A stretch of 64,000 nucleotides of DNA from the NCBI RefSeq assembly GCF_958450345.1, contig NC_088783.1:53916395-53980394 (forward strand). The letters are read 5' to 3'. Both the position numbers and the translations under genes were made by a program. The notes beneath the pieces are model-generated. The model did not search any database, was not told the DNA's origin, and was given only the letters and a program-made list of their open reading frames with translations. The DNA comes from Calliphora vicina. Lineage: Eukaryota > Arthropoda > Insecta > Diptera > Calliphoridae. Of this stretch, positions 45,557-59,282 are shown piece after piece (the first letter of the stretch is position 1; each line of letters opens with the position of its first letter).

Positions 45557-46112
45557 AAACCTTTGGTTTCATATTAAAATGTATTTATTTATATTATTTC
45601 TATAAATGCAATGAATTCTCGTGGTTTTACCCAGGAAAATTTAAAACATTTGTTGAATATAAACTAAATAAAGTGTTTCGAGGTTAGATGGAGCAATAAG
45701 TTGTAAATAATATGAGCAATTGTTAGTATTCTATAAAATTTGACAAGAAAATTAGAAATGTCATAATTAAGCTTGTGATGCATTTGCTTACCCCTGTCCA
45801 TACTTGACAAATATTTATCATAACAATGAATGACTTTTAACAGTAATGCCAAGTTTTAAATTTATGTAAACAAATGTTAATGCAACACTGCAAAAAATGC
45901 ATTTAGAGTTATTGCTCACACAACTTTGTCTTGACAACAAACGTCATTAATTGTTATGATAAATATTTGTCAAGTATAGACATATAGAGTTAGAATCCCT
46001 GTTGTCTTGAGTAATTCATCATTTGAAATTGCCCACTTGCCGGCTTTTTATTATTTCAAATAGTTTTTTTTTTTAATTATTTATTTGTTTTTAGTTATTT
46101 CAACAAATGAAA
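45557..46112. repeat. ~550-bp duplicated segment, copy 1 (with MITE)
   Basis: This segment matches 48567-49089 from ACCTTTGGTT through TGAATTCTCGTGGTTTTA, AATAAGTTGTAAATAATATG, the whole MITE and TTTAGTTATTTCAACAAATG. The similarity includes flanks on both sides of the MITE, so both were copied together. Confidence 0.85.
45791..45985. mobile_element. CCCCTGTCTATAC-type MITE, copy 2
   Basis: CCCCTGTCCATACTTGACAA and TTGTCAAGTATAGACATA are the inverted ends, with inner TTTATCATAACA / TGTTATGATAAA. Confidence 0.8.
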
Positions 46113-48566
46113 CACACAAACATGAATTTAATTAAGCAAACAAATTAACCACATTTATTCAAGGTAGCAATTTTTGTCGGTGTGTCGGTTTTATTATATT
46201 TCCAATGAATCACATTTTAACGGGCAATAGCTGTTGCTGCTCCAACTACTTATTCAATAAACTTTGATTTTTTTTTATAAAATTTAAGTAAATATTTTAT
46301 TTTTTTATTCAAAGTCAAAATTGCATTTTCATACGTTTTTTGTTTTAATTTATTAACTTTGCGCACGTCTTTTTTTGCGCTTTCTGAGAATTTATGTTAT
46401 TTTTAAATATACGTCAAGCTATTTTTTTAAACGGTTTAACACGTTTTCAAAATAGTTAAATTTATTATAATTGTCATAACTTGGCGGCAGCTTATTTAAA
46501 CAATATTTTTTGTTTGTTAATATTTTCATAAATAAATTTGTTTTAATAATAGTTATAGTGTCATGCTTTTGTTACAATTTTAAATAAATACCCATTCCCC
46601 CTAGAAAAAAAAAACCTAGTAATGGGACACGTATATTAGTTTGTAATATAAATACTTTAATTTTTAATGACGTGGGAAGCTAAATTTATTTTGACTTTGT
46701 TTTAGGGAAAAATACCAAATTTCTTCAATTAGTTTTATAAATATAATAAATATTGTTTATTTAAAGAATTTTATTTAATTGAGCCTTTCAACGTAGGCTA
46801 AATTAAATAAATTAAAAAGAAACTAACCTATAAATTACTAAATTTTGATGTTATGCTTATGCACAAAAAAAGCCTAGTAATTCAGTTGTTGCAACCGAAT
46901 TTTTCGAATTACCGTATTCGGTATTGAGAAAAATTTATCGTAATTTTCTTATTCGATCGATTAAGAAATTTATTTAATTTTTCACTCATTCGAATTTTAA
47001 ATTTTTCATCACGATAAAAACATGAAATTTTAAGTTTTTATGGTAAATGTTTTTCTGAAAATTGGTAGGATTCATTATTGTCTTTCAAAATGTTAATCCT
47101 CTATTCCATAGAATTTCAATAATACCAAATATTTGTATATAATGCTTATATATATTATTTAGGAGACTCACAAACCTGCTTTCTTAGTTTTTAACCAATT
47201 TACGTCTTAACCTCAAACTTCAGCACACCCTTTGCGTGTGGTAACTCTGTAAACAGGGTTGTATGTAAACAATAGTGCTGCCAAGTCTTATTAACAATGA
47301 TGCCATATTAATGATGACAAAAATAAAGTTAAGAACTAGAAAATATTGCAATTTTGTTCGTGGAATATAAACATTTTGCTTTTGCTTTACTGGCTTGTGA
47401 AATACTTATAATTCAACGAAAATACAATAATTTATTTATTATTTAGTAATTTATTCTCTATTTAATGAAATTATACTAATATATTTTTATTTATTTCTTT
47501 TCAGGTATGTTTTGTTTTGAACATTTTCACATATTACATAAGGTATTTATAAAAAGTAACTGCAATTAAGAATTAAACTGGATATCTTATTAAATTTTCA
47601 TTAAAATTTTTAATTTTGTAAAACAGTAATCAAGAGAACATAATGTAGTTTTAATTGGAATAGAACAGAATATATATAGGAAGCTAGGGTGGTTAAATTG
47701 CTTGAGTATGTAGCTTTCTAATAAGGTATCATTGAAGTATAACCTAGATAAATACAATTATATGGGAACTATTTCGAAAAATGACCTAAAATTACCTAAC
47801 TTTTCAACTCCCGCAATTCCAAAAGCCCTAAGACAACTGGATCTTAGATATTGTATAGCTTGATTATATAATATAGCTTTCTAATAAGGTATATTTGAAG
47901 TGTGTACGAAAAATTCCCTTAAAATTTACAATTCTTTGCTAAATTAAGACACGTGCCTCGCAATTTCATTATTTTATCATTTGAATTTATTTAATAATTG
48001 CTATTTTTATTTAACCTTATTTTTTCTGCTCTGATTTAATTTATATAGTTTTTCATCATTTTCTACTACAACTAGTTTTTTTTCAGTTTTAATGAATTCA
48101 TAATGATGACACAGCTTGAATTGTTTATTTTATTTTGGCATTTTTGACATGTATTTGACATTTGCTTGTTAATTGCTTTAGTAAATTGATAGTTTTTTCT
48201 ATTAGTAAATTGTTAGTTAGTCAGTCAGTTAGTTTGTTTTTTCATTTAAAGGGCGAGAATTATTTGCTACTAGTTTTTTTTTTTAGTTTTTGAAAATTTA
48301 TGAAAATTTTCCATTATCAAAGCTAAATAGACATTTAAATAAGTGATTTGTTTAAATTAGAAATTTAGATATTTCTATAAACTATTTTTCTGGGAAATTT
48401 GAAGAGCTAAATTGAAATGAAACTCCTTATTCGGAACTTTAAACATTGATAAAATTATAACAAAATTGAAAATTATAATAGAATTTGAAGTACAAAGGAG
48501 TTAAGCCAATGAATTAATTTATAATGAACGGAATTAACGAAAATGTAATTAAGAATTAATTTTTTC
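46113..48566. other. AT-rich non-coding DNA
   Basis: No gene. A short repeated phrase TAGCTTTCTAATAAGGTAT occurs at about 47710 and 47874. Confidence 0.45.
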
Positions 48567-49089
48567 GAACCTTTGGTTAGGAGTCCTTTTCATCTGGTAT
48601 TATAAAAGCTACATATTTAATATTTCTATGAATTCTCGTGGTTTTATCCATTAAAATTTAAAACATTTCTTGAATATAAACTATTTAAAGAGTTTTTCTA
48701 ATAATGCGAGGTTAAGTGGAACAATAAGTTGTAAATAATATGAACAATTGTTAGTATTTTTAATTAAGCTTGTGATGCATTTACTTACCCCATGTCTATA
48801 CTTGACAAATATTTATCATAACATTTAATGACGTTTAACAGTACTGCCAAGTTTTAAATTTATGTAAACAAATGTTAATGCAACACTGCAAATAATACAG
48901 TTAGTGTTATTGTTCATACAACTTTGTCTTGACAACAAACTTTATTAAATGTTATGATAAATAGTTGTCAAGTATAGACATAGGATTATAATCTGCCCTC
49001 TTGGCTTGCCTTCCCGGATTTTTATTCTTATTTCAAATAGTTTTTTAAATATTATTTATTTGTTTTTAGTTATTTCAACAAATGAAATT
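48567..49089. repeat. ~520-bp duplicated segment, copy 2 (with MITE)
   Basis: Partner of 45557-46112, in the same orientation about 3.0 kb to the right. Confidence 0.85.
48788..48985. mobile_element. CCCCTGTCTATAC-type MITE, copy 3
   Basis: CCCATGTCTATACTTGACAA and TTGTCAAGTATAGACATAGG are the inverted ends. The interior matches copy 2 (GCCAAGTTTTAAATTTATGT). Confidence 0.8.
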
Positions 49090-49561
49090 CTAAAAATGCT
49101 GGTGGTTTCTAACTGACATTTAAAACTAAGAGGGCACAAGCCAAAGTTAATAAAACTGTCCCCCTCGACTGCTTTTATGCTTTTATTGTGTGAACCCAAA
49201 CAAAAAAACAGTATAAAAAAAAAACTTCAAAGAAAAAAGACTACAAACTCATAATTGTAGTTAATGGTTTTTAAGTATTTAACAAATATTTAAAGCATTT
49301 AACCATAAAATAAAACAATAGAAGTAACAAAACTAAATAGACAATAGAATAAAGTAGATTACTATTTGGTTAATAAAATAAAAACAATTTACAAACAAAA
49401 GCAAGAAAAACAAGATTGCCTAATGAAGGTTTTCATTAACGCTTCGAAATAACTAAAATTACAGAAAATGTTTATTAATAAAGCACGCACGTGCATGTTA
49501 TTTGAGTGGTTTAATTTAATGGATAAATTAAATCTTAATTAAAATATGAAAATACTTAAAT

Positions 49562-49674
49562 AGCCCAATTATGAATAAAAAATTCCCCTGGAGTTTTTCC
49601 CCATTGAATTTGAATAGGAATAAAAATGGGGAAAGGGAAAAAACTGCCGGGGAATTTGTATTCATAATGGGGCT
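49562..49674. mobile_element. 113-bp fold-back MITE
   Basis: AGCCCAATTATGAATAAAAA with ATTCCCC is inverted at the right as GGGGAATTTGTATTCATAAT with GGGGCT. Inner GTTTTTCCCC pairs with GGGGAAAGGGAAAAAAC. A fragment of the same family lies at about 37455-37502. Confidence 0.82.
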
Positions 49675-51148
49675 GAAAGAGATTTGAGAAATTGTATAAA
49701 TAACAATTCGTGATGGCTTTAAAATGGTTCTATCTCCAAATTGTTAATTTAACGAAAAGCTCTTGTTCAACTCGTAACAAGTTTGACCATCAGTCAAAAC
49801 ACTGCTGTCAAAATTTCAGTTAAAAACCCTCCTATTCATCATCTATCTCAAGGGCCTGCCTGAAAATTAATTTAATTTGTAGCAAAATTTTGATTAGTTA
49901 AAACAAATTTTCCTTTATATATTAATTGTTTAAAAAAAAAGTGAAATTAATCATGTTTTTTTCAGAATTTGCCACATAAACACTTTTATGCAGAAGTATT
50001 TTTATTGTGTGTTTTTTTATAAACAGTTTATTTCAACATACTTATGTACTAGAAATAAAGACAAATTATTTCATACATTCACGATAATTGTTTCCTGATA
50101 AGATAAACTCAAACTCTAGTTTTATTTATAGTTCGGCAAATACATACACTCACAATACTTTTATAGAAAAAAAAATACGAAATTGTTTATGTATTTAAAA
50201 ACAATAATGACAACTTAGTGTTTGTTTTTTTTTTGAAACACAAAAACAAAAACAACTGAAAAATTACGAAATCTTAAATTTAGGATTTTCAAAAATGTTT
50301 TACATATGAAAATCTTGAGCTAATTTTGTTTTATTTCAATATTTTGTTTTTAATCTATTTAATACTTTAAATTTAATGTAATTTCCAGACATTTACCCAT
50401 TTTTTTAAATCAATTTCCGCGTTTTACTTTAAACTGATTGTTATCACTATTGACTAGATAAAATATACATTTATGTATAAGAAGTGTCATTTAAGTGTCA
50501 CAACATAATAATACAACCAAAACAACAAAACGTCAAAAATATCTGCATGCATGTATGTACATAGGTATGTATGTGTTTAACATTTTTGCACGTTTTTCAA
50601 GGTTTGTGTGTTTTTTGTCGTTGTTTATTGTTTTGACAAATATGTGAGAATAAACAATGTTTTTCTTCTTCATGTTTATTTTATAGAAAAAAAGAAACCA
50701 CAAGAATTTATTTAATATTAATTTTTCGTATAATTTATGTTTGTTTTTCTTTTATTTATAAATTCATTGTTGTAGAAAACTAGAGCAAAGTAATTTAGAA
50801 ATAATTTACTTTTATACGAGTAATAAATAATTAATTTTTGGCCACTTTTTTTATCGCTTTTTCCCCATTGCATAATTTTTGACCAGTCAGTAGTCGCCAG
50901 TTATCAGTTAAATTATTTATATTTAGATAAGTTTTATTACATACAATATTTGAAGCATTTTAAAGAATTTAACTTTGTATTTAATAATATAATTTAAAAA
51001 CTATAAACATTTTAACCAAAAATTTAAAGAGAATGAAAATGAATTTTCACTCTCTGAATGTAACTATCTATTTGTCAGGTTTTATAACGTTTTTTAGCAG
51101 ATTGTGACAAACATTGTCAATACAATGGAAACTTTATATAAAACTATT
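49675..51148. other. AT-rich non-coding DNA
   Basis: No gene or named element seen. Confidence 0.45.
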
Positions 51149-51507
51149 GGGTGTATGATTTTTTAGCTTTTGTTTTGAAAAAATTGTACAATATAAATTT
51201 ATTCAAAGTATTGACCATTGTTAGCTATGACCTTTTCCCATCTTTCTGGCAACATAATGATTCCGGGCCAAAAGAACTGATCATCTTTTGAGGCCAAGAA
51301 TGAATCAAGCCAACTTCTGGTCTAAGGTGAAGCGTATCCCATGTCTGGCTGCATATTTCAGCAGCTCATGATAGAACCCTTTTGGTCCCACCAAATACAG
51401 AGAATTACCTTAGCGTCAAGTTTTCAATAATAAAGTGAGAATAAATAAATATAAGTTATTAAAAACAAACAAACGCGTTCAAAATCCCGCATTTTGAAGT
51501 CATACAC
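51149..51507 (-). mobile_element. Internally deleted mariner (~360 bp) with both ends
   Basis: TTGGGTGTATGATTTTTTAG at the left and GTCATACACTCAA at the right are the terminal repeats, flanked by TA on both sides. The interior keeps pieces of the transposase 3' region (ATTGTTAGCTATGACCTTTT, CAGCTCATGATAGAACCC) and the 5' end (AACGCGTTCAAAATCCCGCA). It is a MITE-like derivative of the mariner family at 17068. Confidence 0.88.
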
Positions 51508-54500
51508 TCAATATAAATATAAAATTCGAAGGACTTTAACAGAAATACTTTAAAACAAAATAAATAAAAATAAAATTCTGATTAATAAAAAAAATCCCAA
51601 AAATTTGCGAATAATGAATAAATCTCAATTAAATTTCATAAGACAAATTGAAAAAAATATTCATTGATTTTAATCAAAACACGTAAATGTGTCAAGTTCA
51701 TGTTATAGAAGAAGAGCATGACAATAAGAGACAAACAAAAGAGAGAGAGCAAGAAAAAAACCCATAAAATTAAAGTTATAAACAAATCACTTGTCTAAGC
51801 TGCAGTAAGGTTTTTTGTTGATAAAGCTAACGTAATAGATTAATAATAAATTTAACACAACACATTTAATTAATGATTAAATTTTAAAGAATTTCCCATT
51901 TATATTAATTTCTCACACGCATTTGCTATTTAACTGGAATTAATTATGAAGAAATTATTAAAAATAAATAACTGTTAACTTTCTAAGATAAAATTGTGAT
52001 CTCATAATTGTTGGTAAAGTAAAAAATAGAGCCCAATTGAAAGGGAGAGAGAGAGAGTGTTAGAGATAAGAGAAAGACAGTTAGGGAGTAGCATAAGTAT
52101 AAATAAATAAACCCCAAATGATTTTTTTTTTCTTACGTTTGCACTTATAGTACGTTTTTTTTCTTTAAATATTTTTTTATATTTTTATTTAATTTTATAT
52201 TAAGTGTGTGTGTGCTTAAGTGAGTGTCGGTGTTTGTTGAGCAAAATAATAAATAAAAAAAAACAGTAAAACTTAATGAAAAAGCGATAATATTTACTTT
52301 TTTTTTATTCAGAATCCATTGAAATGACATCATTTGAGTTTCATTTTTAAATGTTAACATTTATTTTTGAAATTTGGTTAGAAAATTTTTTGATAAATTG
52401 TGTAAAGGATAAAAACCATAATTTGGAATTAATTGAAGTGAATCATTTTTATTTTTTTTTTTATAAATACTTATGATAAAATTAAAGAATAATAAAAAAA
52501 TTGCTACTATGGATTTAATATAAATAAGTTCAGCAGCATTAGTGTTTTTATTATAATTATAGGCATAACATAAGTAACGTCAGTGAGGTTTTTGCCATTT
52601 TCATGACACTCTTCTATGAAAGTTATCGCTATAACTTCCAAAATCGTTGCCGTTAGCTTTTACTGCAAGGCACTCGTAGCTATAATAGAAATATCCAAAT
52701 CCAAATGTTTTTTTTTTTGATTGATTGAATATGATTGATTTTCTTACTTACTTTATTATCAAAATCATTATGTCTTGTTATTCTGTCCTACTGCTCAGAG
52801 AGTGCTTCAACCAATATCATCACTCTGGCAACGCCTTGTAATTTGACATTGTTTTGGCAACTCTTGCAGCGATGCCAACCAACTTTTTGGCAGCAAGCAA
52901 ATCGTGCACAATGAAATGCAAGCTTTAACATGAAAACAAGCTTAAATTTCAAATCAATGTATGAAAATAAATCAATTCGCATAGTTTTTAAACCATATTA
53001 AGCTCTTCTTTTAATCCTCTATGGAAATGCCAAAAGATTTCATTTACTATTTATTATTTATATCCACATATTAAAAAGTTAAATAAAAACTTCTAATAAA
53101 CTAATTCTTCATTCCATTTTTAAAATCAAAATAAATATTATCTCTTAACCAATGCTTTAATGAATTCATTATGAATTAATTCATTGACTTAATTCCATTG
53201 TACGTCAAATGTATTCAATTGATTCCCTTGATAATTCATTCTTTGTAGAATTAATTCCTTATTGAATCATTATAATTTTTCTTGTAATCAAATCCATTAC
53301 AAAATAGCTTTAAGTTCAAATCAATTACAAAATAGTCGATTATTTTTTTCAATACATTTTGTAACCGAATAAAAGCAAAAGAAAAACAAAACTGAATAAA
53401 GTGAAAATATTTTAATTCAATTTGTATTAGATTTAAATTAACAAAAAAATAATCATTTAATATTTCGGTAGCTCGTGAACGATTTTACACAGTCAGAGCT
53501 GAAGTGTTTCTGAGTTCATTCGGGAATAAACAGTTAAAAAAATCACAAACAATTCGGTTCTTATCCGAATATCAAGATAGTACTTGAAATGTCTACAAAA
53601 ATAGGGGTTATGTCTTTTAGTTTAAGAGATATTTAGGTTGAGAAATTTTTTTTTTATTTTTTTAGGGTTTTTTTATGTGATTTTTTTTAAAACTATCGGT
53701 TATATTTCTGAAAAAATTTCAAATAAAATAGAAAAAGTTCGATACAGATATCTGTTTTGCTCCGTTTTAGGAATTTCATAACTGTCAAAAGTTATCAACA
53801 CATTGATTAAAAGATCAATCGATCTTTATCCGTTATTTATATTTATCAAAACTATTTTATATCTAACTTTCCGGAGACTCACTAACCCAGCCTTCTTTTG
53901 AAATTTTTAGGCGTAAAAATTGTCTAAATTAGCCTAGTATATAAATTACACAAATAAAAGCTTTTTCTTACAAGTTCAATAATATTTATGTATGTATGAT
54001 CATTTTATTTTAAAAAATATAAAATTTTAATTTATTTGAATAAAAATGTTTTTAAAGGCAACCATTTGATACTACATTTCACATAAAAACAAACAAAATG
54101 GCAACAACAACATCCATCAAAACAAAAGCTCTGACAAATTACCGTAATACGTCAATTGAAATGTAAATGATGGGAAGAAATAGAAACATCTTACTCTCCT
54201 CCCTTTCTATCTCTCGCTATAATTTGTATTTTCCTTTTAATATTTACTAAAAAAAAGGGGGCCTTTTCATGTCATAAAATGATATATTCAAAATAGTCAA
54301 TTGTTTCGAAAAACAAATTAAAATTTATTATAAAAAGCAACAGAAAATTACAAGCAGTTGATTTTTTTGTTGTTTTAATTGCTGTAGTAGGAGGGGGAGT
54401 GAGGAGCAGAGGGTTGAGTAACAAAACAATTATGAATGAAACAAAACTAAAATATACAAAACAAAACTTTGATAAATAAACAAAAATTGAAAAGAGAAAA

Positions 54501-54779
54501 TGAATAAATAAACTATTAATAAAATATGGCAATGACCAAAATAGACACATCATCTGGTTTATGCATTTTAAGTGGTTTTTGGAAACATGTCATAAAATTT
54601 ATAAATTTATTTTGAAAACCTACTTTAGAAAACAAAAATTTGTAATAGAAATATTGTGCATTTTGCAAGTGATTGATTCAGAAAATATATAAATAACTTA
54701 CAGACTTTTAAAGAACCATTAGATAATTATAAATTTAGTAAAATGGAAACTTTTTTCAAATATTCTGGCCTGACTCAGT
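51508..54779. other. AT-rich non-coding DNA
   Basis: No gene. It contains a second copy of the 12370-12640 repeat (about 53110-53290) and a GGTAGCTCGTGAAC block (about 53467) that recurs near 61511. Confidence 0.45.
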
Positions 54780-55025
54780 ATTTTTTTTATTACTGCTTCA
54801 CATCAATGCTGCATTGAACCAATTAAAGATTCAATCGTCACCTTTGAAATATTTTGCCATTCCCTTATAACAACAACTGATAGAGCTTCTTTATTTTGCG
54901 ATCTATAATTTCCCATAGGTTTTATATGGAATTGAGATGTGACGAGTGGGCAAGCCACGTACCTCATTGGATTGTTGCAACCCTAATAGTTTGTTTGGGG
55001 TCATGGTCATGCTGGATTCTCCATG
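54780..55025 (-). pseudogene. Tc1-like transposase C-terminal relic
   Basis: The minus strand reads HDHDPKQTIRVATIQ, WLAHSSHLNSI, NLWEIIDRKIKK and, in another frame, VVIREWQNISKVTIESLIGS. Compare QHDNDPKHT and WP.QSPDLNPIENLW in Tc1 transposases. It has frameshifts and a stop, and is related to 43156-43660. Confidence 0.72.
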
Positions 55026-55494
55026 CTAGTGGCGACGTTTCTAAATTTATTCGTTAAATTTTATTTAATGCATTTATCAATTTTTCTTTCTAACACCCAC
55101 TTTACGGTATTTTTGCGAAAAAAAATTCTGATAAAAAATGATAAAATATTGAAATTTTGACAACCTTAACATTGCGTGTGTTTATTTCTTTTATTATTTA
55201 AAAACCAATTAATAGAGGTATTTTTATTAAACACTTGTTATGCAAAATATTAAATACATACAAAATTGTTTATTACGAAACCTACAATTATTTGTTTTTT
55301 TGTATGATCATAAAAAATTTTGTGTATAACAAACTAATGTATGTACATGATAATGTCTATGTGCTGTTAAATTATCCGTAAGTTTGTAGTGTTTTTTTAT
55401 TATTTATATGAATATTAGAATTAACCCATTTTGGGCTACAATAAGTATATAAAATAAAGCTTTTTAAACCTTTATAAGAGGTAAATAAATAATG
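55026..55494. other. AT-rich non-coding DNA
   Basis: Nothing recognised. Confidence 0.4.
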
Positions 55495-55502
55495 GTTTAG
55501 AG

Positions 55503-57020
55503 CATAGCTGTAACTTGTGAATAAAATACAAAATATAAATATTTTTTATATTATTTTAGTTTTTGTTTCCAATTATAAATATTTATATTCCAAATTATTT
55601 ATTAGTTAAATAAAGTATTTGTCTAATTTATTAATAATATTTACAGTTAAATTTAGCCATATTTATATTTTTTAAAACCAAATAAATTATAAATATAATC
55701 ATTTTATATTAGTTTAATTAAATTATATTGATATTTTTTTAGAAAATAGTAAAATTTTATATATTCAAATAAAACAAAGTTGAATAAAATATAAATTTAT
55801 TTTATTTAGATACAAAAAAATCAACTAATTTCTTTGGAATATTTATTCAAACAAAACACAAAAAACTAAAATTATTCAAACAAAAAATGATTGAATAGAA
55901 ATACTTCTTATAAAACTTTAGAAATATTTTTATTTCTCACAAATTTGAAACAAATAAATTTATTTTTCCAAAAATTACTGAATAGAAATAATTCTAATAA
56001 ATGTTAAAGAATATTTTTATTTCACAATACTACTGATGTAAAATGTCTTCTGATTGCATTCTGAGTTGAAAAAGTTATTTTCAAAACGAATTACAAATTT
56101 TTTTCAGACCCTAATTCTCTGATATCTAATATTCAATTTTTAAAAACTACTACTTAATCATTGATTATCACTAGAATATGAACACAGATTTATGGAGGTT
56201 TATTATTAATTTAAATTGTGAAGAACAAAATTCATGAATAAAAACTGTTTTTAAAGTAACTAGTTGTTCAAAATGATCGTCTGACATTCCTCCTAGGGCT
56301 ATTTATCGTTGAATTATTTTTGAGTATTGTTTTTGTTTTTTCATAATCATCGGATGAAAAATCTTCATCGTCCGAGCCAATTTTCACACACAAAAATATT
56401 TATAAAATTGTTCAAAAATTTGTTGTTAAAATATTTGACGTTATTTTCAGAAATAAAATTATTCAAAAAAAATTTCTATGAATAAAAGTATTCTAGATTT
56501 TTTTGTTGAATATTTAAATATTTTTCTTTTTTTTTGGAGAAATAAAATTATTCAAAGAAAATTGCTTTGAATAAAATCTATCAACAAATTTTCGAATAAG
56601 TAAAATAATATTTCATTTACAACTAATTGAATAAACTAAATTAATATTTAATTTTTACTATAAAAATATAATTTGAAAATAATTACATGTTTTTATATTG
56701 ATTAAAATATTTTAAAATCTATTCATTATATATTGCATAAAATACAACTTATTGTTACTAAAATACAAATAATATTAGTATAATTTTATGATTGTTTATT
56801 CAAAACTTTTAAGTATAATTAATTTAATATCGTATTCTATTTAAATCAAATAATATTTATTGCTTTATATTCTAAATAGATATATGATAATTAGTATCCT
56901 ATTTTGAATAATACAGAATGATTTCAATATAAATTTATTTTTCCAAATATAACTAAAATTCAAAAATAATTAAATTTTTGGAAATATTTTGAATGAAAAT
57001 ATTCACAATTTACAGCTATG
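55503..57020. mobile_element. 1518-bp non-autonomous element with 8-bp target duplication (hAT-like)
   Basis: The left end CATAGCTGTAACTTGTGAAT and right end ATTCACAATTTACAGCTATG are inverted repeats with one mismatch in 20. A perfect GTTTAGAG lies immediately outside both ends (55495-55502 and 57021-57028). Eight-base duplications are typical of the hAT superfamily. The interior is extremely AT-rich, with many recurrences of ATTATTCAAA / GAATAAAA-type motifs and no transposase frame. Confidence 0.88.
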
Positions 57021-57028
57021 GTTTAGAG

Positions 57029-57640
57029 TCTGATACGGAAAATCAATTGAAAAACATTTATAACATTTTTGTATAAAAAAAACCTCAAACATTATTTGAA
57101 TTCCGTCATATTTCTTATTTTGGGCCTTCGTAATGGTCACAAAAATATAGAATTTTATTATGAATTCTTCTCTTTAAAAGAGAAGCTAAATAAGCAGTTT
57201 ATTATATTTTCCGCTTTGCTAAATACATGGTCCTTCGAACCGTATCCAACATCTAGTGTTTCAGCTTAGCCTCTGAATGGGTTAATTAAACATATTCATG
57301 TTTATTAATTATTTTTTTTTTCGTTTTTGTTTTTCTTCTGTCCATTATTCAAACAAACATGTGAATTAATATTTTTTGTGAATGATTCAACAAATTCATT
57401 GATTCAAAACAACAACTACTACTACTACAATAACAACAAGCATGTATAATTATTAATAGCATTTATTAAATATTGTTTGTCTAATAGTGCAAAAAAGCAA
57501 ATACAACCATTATACACAAGTTATTCACAGTATATGTATTTGAATTTAATTGGTTTTTTGTTTAAAATGGAATCTATTTACAAAAATTATTGGCTGCCAC
57601 ACCGCACAACCGTAGCAAAACGAAGGGGTTAATAAAGGGT
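57029..57640. other. AT-rich non-coding DNA
   Basis: No gene supported. CTACTACTAC/AACAACAA runs near 57410-57440. Confidence 0.4.
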
Positions 57641-57649
57641 ATTTCATTA

Positions 57650-58660
57650 AGTGCTTCCTATCTTTAAATTGTGTGAGATATCAACGAAATTTTGTATTCG
57701 TTTCAAAGTCTTACCGGCCCAGCTTATCTTCGAGCAACTGGCGATCAAACATCTGCAGGAAGAGATTTGGGGAAATCTAAATCTTGTGAATGCGTCCAAA
57801 AGGCATCCTCTAACAAAGTACGCAAGTTTAATAGCAGCAAGGTGCTTTGAACTTCAATTCAAGCACTTCTAAAGCTGCCTTGACCCGTACCGACAAAGAA
57901 TCGGTAAAAACCCCTGTTTTGGGAAGTGCTAGCATCAGGCTACAGCAAACCCAGTGCCGATTATGAGCAAAGGAACTGCGAACCATATTTCGGGAACCTA
58001 TGCTTCACCTCTCCCTGTTAGTGAAGGAACTGCTAACAAATCTTGGGTTCCCTAACTGTGTATCATGCCCAAAAGGTCGAAAAGAAACCCACCAGGCACG
58101 TGACACCAGCCAGAAAGGCATTTTATTTGGAGTGAATATCCGAATTTGTACTGACTGCAAATCTGCTAGCAAATCCCTCTCTGATGTCTATTCAATATGC
58201 AGATTGGTACATGAATGCAGGGTGTCTCTTAATGAGATGGCGAGACATTCTAACATGGAGTTATTATAATAACCGTGGAGTTATTCTGATAACCGTGCTT
58301 ATAGGGCACTGCTTAATTGGTGCGCATGCTAGGAGACTGAACACTCCTTACCATGACTGCTGTAGAAGTTGTCATGATGAAGACGAGGAGGAAACGGTTG
58401 AACATTTCCTCTGTCTTTGCCATGCTCTATCGAGGATACGGACTACTACAATGGGTAATCCTTTCTTGCACGGCCTTGCGAATCTATCGAGTGTAGATGT
58501 TAGGAAGGTCGTGCGTCAGGTTGGTTCGACATCGAATCCCTTTCCGTCATGTGAAGGACCTCTTGAGGACCTGAACATGATCATTTAGGGTATTACAAAG
58601 GGACCAATTCATGCACCCAAATGAGCTGGTAATACTGGCTGCTTTATAACCTAACCTAAG
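57650..58660 (+). pseudogene. 3' part of a non-LTR retrotransposon (RNase H and Cys/His tail)
   Basis: The + strand at about 58126-58269 reads FGVNIRICTDCKSASKSLSD, then VYSICRLVHECRVSLNEMAR, an RNase H domain with the DCKSA block. In another frame, 58310-58588 gives GHCLIGAHARRLNTPYHDCC, RSCHDEDEEETVEHFLCLCH and ALSRIR, the conserved C..C....H....C tail of I/Jockey-like elements. It ends in ATAACCTAACCTAAGG. Earlier DNA (57650-58010) is moderately GC-rich and probably belongs to it. Frameshifted, so inactive. Confidence 0.72.
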
Positions 58661-59050
58661 GCCTAACGATTCCATTATGCTGGGTGGCGCGCATCCGAAA
58701 TGTCCAATTTTCCATGACTCTGGCGCTTAAATCAGGCTTAAATTTTGCCGATGGCATGGTTTTTGTTGGCTTTGAGGGCCGCGACTCAAGAAAACCCAAC
58801 AAAAAAAAGTTGGTGTCCACTGCCGACCTGTCGAAAACACATGTCGTCCTGTCCTATTGAAACCTGATGAAAAGAACACCCATATCTATCCGTCCCTGGT
58901 GATTTGGCAAAACAAACTGAATAAATGATATCCAATTTGACAGATGTAGCTTCAACAATATGGCCGCTATAAGCTGTCACAGTTCAGAATTCCCTATTGG
59001 ATGGCCCTTTAGTTTAATAAATATTTAAGAAAATTATTATTTAATTTTAA
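58661..59050. other. Moderate-GC stretch, unassigned
   Basis: Follows the retroelement end. No gene or element recognised. Confidence 0.3.
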
Positions 59051-59282
59051 ATATGAGGCTATCAGCGCAAAAGTGGTGTAACATCAAACTATTTACATAG
59101 GGGTAATTTACCCCACTTTTGCTCTATTACTTTGTTAGATTATGCTCTGTGCAAAAACGATTTTTTCAGCTCCATTTGCTTTTGAATACCAAAAGGTGGC
59201 TAACTCCACTTTGTATTGATAGTTGCAACAACAACTAACAAAAATTTTGGGTTACACCACTTTTACACTGATGGCATCATAT
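59051..59282. mobile_element. 232-bp MITE
   Basis: ATATGAGGCTATCAGCGCAA with AAGTGGTGTAAC and the right end GTTACACCACTTTTACACTG with ATGGCATCATAT are 32-base inverted repeats with about five mismatches. No ORF of its own; the frame at 59223-59405 overlaps it by chance. Confidence 0.82.

Noticed and set aside
47490..47520. TTTCTTTTCAG|GTATG as a micro-exon or exon boundary
   Set aside because: Acceptor and donor motifs abut with no exon between them. This could be a recursive splice site (AG|GT) in a long intron, but one chance match is not enough to call it.
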